From: Chloroflexia bacterium
Lineage (GTDB): Bacteria > Chloroflexota > Chloroflexia > Thermomicrobiales > UBA6265
NCBI GenBank assembly: GCA_013696265.1
Contig: JACCYX010000245.1
Span: forward strand, 1-5,605
Direction: 5' to 3'
Length of the DNA: 5,605 nucleotides
The notes under the pieces are model-generated. The model was not told the origin of the DNA. It was given only the letters and a program-made list of their open reading frames with translations, and searched no databases. Shown here piece after piece: positions 5,154 to 5,605 of the stretch; position 1 is the first letter of the stretch, and the number at the start of each line of letters is the position of its first letter. The translations under genes were made by a program, and so were the position numbers.

Positions 5154-5266
5154 AATTGATAGGGCCGGACTTGATACTTTCGGTCACCTGCGTTGGCCAT
5201 CCGCAATTCGCGCATGGTCGCACTAGCGGATGAAGTTGTGGGTATCGACGCGGGACGCTTCCACCC

Positions 5267-5312
5267 CGCCAATCCGACCACCTTTGCATGGTGCAAAGGC
5301 GAGCCGATGGCG
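5267..5312. repeat. Strong two-part hairpin in the long intergenic region
   Basis: CCTTTGCA (5281-5288), loop TGG and TGCAAAGG (5292-5299) form a perfect 8-bp stem. CGCCAATC (5267-5274) and GATGGCG (5306-5312) add an outer stem with one bulged A. There is no T tract on either strand, so it is not an obvious terminator. The rest of 5154-5348 shows no coding or RNA gene that I can support. Confidence 0.5.
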
Positions 5313-5348
5313 TCGTACGAACAGGGGATTGTGTATTTGTTCACATAG

Positions 5349-5377
5349 TTGACACGTCTTTTCCACCGTGATCTGAT
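5349..5377 (+). promoter_or_regulatory. Candidate promoter for the gene entering the right edge
   Basis: A consensus TTGACA (5349-5354) is followed after 17 bases by TCTGAT (5372-5377), four of six for the -10 box. Transcription would start near 5385 and leave a leader of about 165 nt before ATG 5549. The -10 match is modest. Confidence 0.45.
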
Positions 5378-5384
5378 ACCCGCG

Positions 5385-5548
5385 TAACGTCAAATCCAGT
5401 CTCCGGTTCGTGCCCTGCCGTGGTGTTCCCTTCACTTCCGTGGAGTTCGTCGGCGCCGATGTACCGCGACACCACACCCGTGGTTCCGGTTCTCCGCATA
5501 TGGGTCCCTGTCCAACTACCGTACATTTCATCCAAGGAGTCATGTCGA
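5385..5548 (+). promoter_or_regulatory. Leader region with possible long-range stem
   Basis: GTGGTGT (5420-5426) can pair with ACACCAC (5469-5475), enclosing the perfect palindrome TCGGCGCCGA (5450-5459). CCGTGG occurs three times (near 5418, 5438 and 5478). No known riboswitch motif is recognised. The region ends at the ribosome binding site AAGGAG (5534-5539). Confidence 0.3.
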
Positions 5549-5605
5549 ATGTCTTTCGATCCCAGGACCAAACTTCTGAACACCCCGCTCAGCCGCCGTC
5601 AAGCA
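5549..5605 (+). CDS. Start of a gene with a probable twin-arginine signal peptide (3' end outside window)
   Basis: ATG 5549 has a full AAGGAG (5534-5539) nine bases upstream and opens a frame to the window edge: MSFDPRTKLLNTPLSRRQA, 19 residues. A polar, basic N terminus followed by SRRQ is what the n-region of a Tat signal looks like, so the product may be exported folded, for example a substrate-binding protein or redox enzyme. The hydrophobic core that would confirm this lies outside the window. The other ATG, at 5542, is only two bases from the ribosome binding site and reads a different frame, so it is less likely. Function is unknown. Confidence 0.6.
   Translation, partial: MSFDPRTKLLNTPLSRRQA

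Noticed and set aside
5021..5344. Minus-strand frame of 107 codons covering the repeat pair
   Set aside because: Much of it is a translation of the palindromic repeat (SFRACEESLREALPAQPD), a known source of spurious proteins.
5400..5420. tRNA T-arm-like GGTTC near CCGGTTCGTGCCC
   Set aside because: There is no acceptor, D-arm or anticodon arm around it.
5223..5543. Minus-strand frame of 106 codons with four CxxC-like cysteines
   Set aside because: It has no family resemblance, crosses a strong hairpin and a TTGACA promoter, and its codon use is unlike that of its neighbours.

Overview
This is a GC-rich bacterial window carrying mostly housekeeping genes. The candidates are a primary-type sigma-70 factor, the ribosome-assembly GTPase RsgA, an ErpA/IscA-type iron-sulfur carrier, a large LuxR-type ATPase regulator (3' end only), an FdhD-family protein and a possible Tat-exported protein (5' end only). 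Protein style, gene content and a palindromic intergenic repeat fit Chloroflexota, perhaps Thermomicrobia. That assignment is inference; no marker gene here proves it.

Layout. 1-366 (+) is the C-terminal end of a LuxR regulator. It converges on a minus-strand group that is transcribed right to left: rsgA (1820-2827), a small conserved-looking unknown gene (1437-1787) and an FdhD-family gene (469-1356) that may also have its own -10 box. A 258-base divergent intergenic region (2828-3085) holds back-to-back promoters for rsgA and erpA. erpA (3086-3454, +) ends at a strong hairpin. A good sigma-70 promoter at 3600-3628 then begins a leader of about 260 nt that leads into the sigma factor gene (3894-4904, +), which is closed by a clear intrinsic terminator. 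The next 640 bases are non-coding: an inverted pair of palindromic repeat units, a strong hairpin, a promoter and a leader. They lead to the first 19 codons of a gene whose product starts like a twin-arginine signal peptide (5549-5605).

How the genes relate. No single pathway is evident. rsgA and erpA are divergent, serving 30S ribosome maturation and Fe-S delivery. FdhD-family proteins normally transfer sulfur to the molybdenum cofactor of formate dehydrogenase, but this copy lacks the CxxC sulfur-transfer motif and most of the other conserved FdhD signature residues. It is therefore either repurposed or inactive.

The most interesting points are the cysteine-less FdhD homologue, possible Shine-Dalgarno-masking structures in front of both erpA and rsgA, the long leader and the dyad over the -10 box of the sigma gene, and the inverted repeat pair downstream of it. 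I see no CRISPR array, tRNA, rRNA, transposase or phage gene, and no convincing evidence of a new defence or biosynthetic system.
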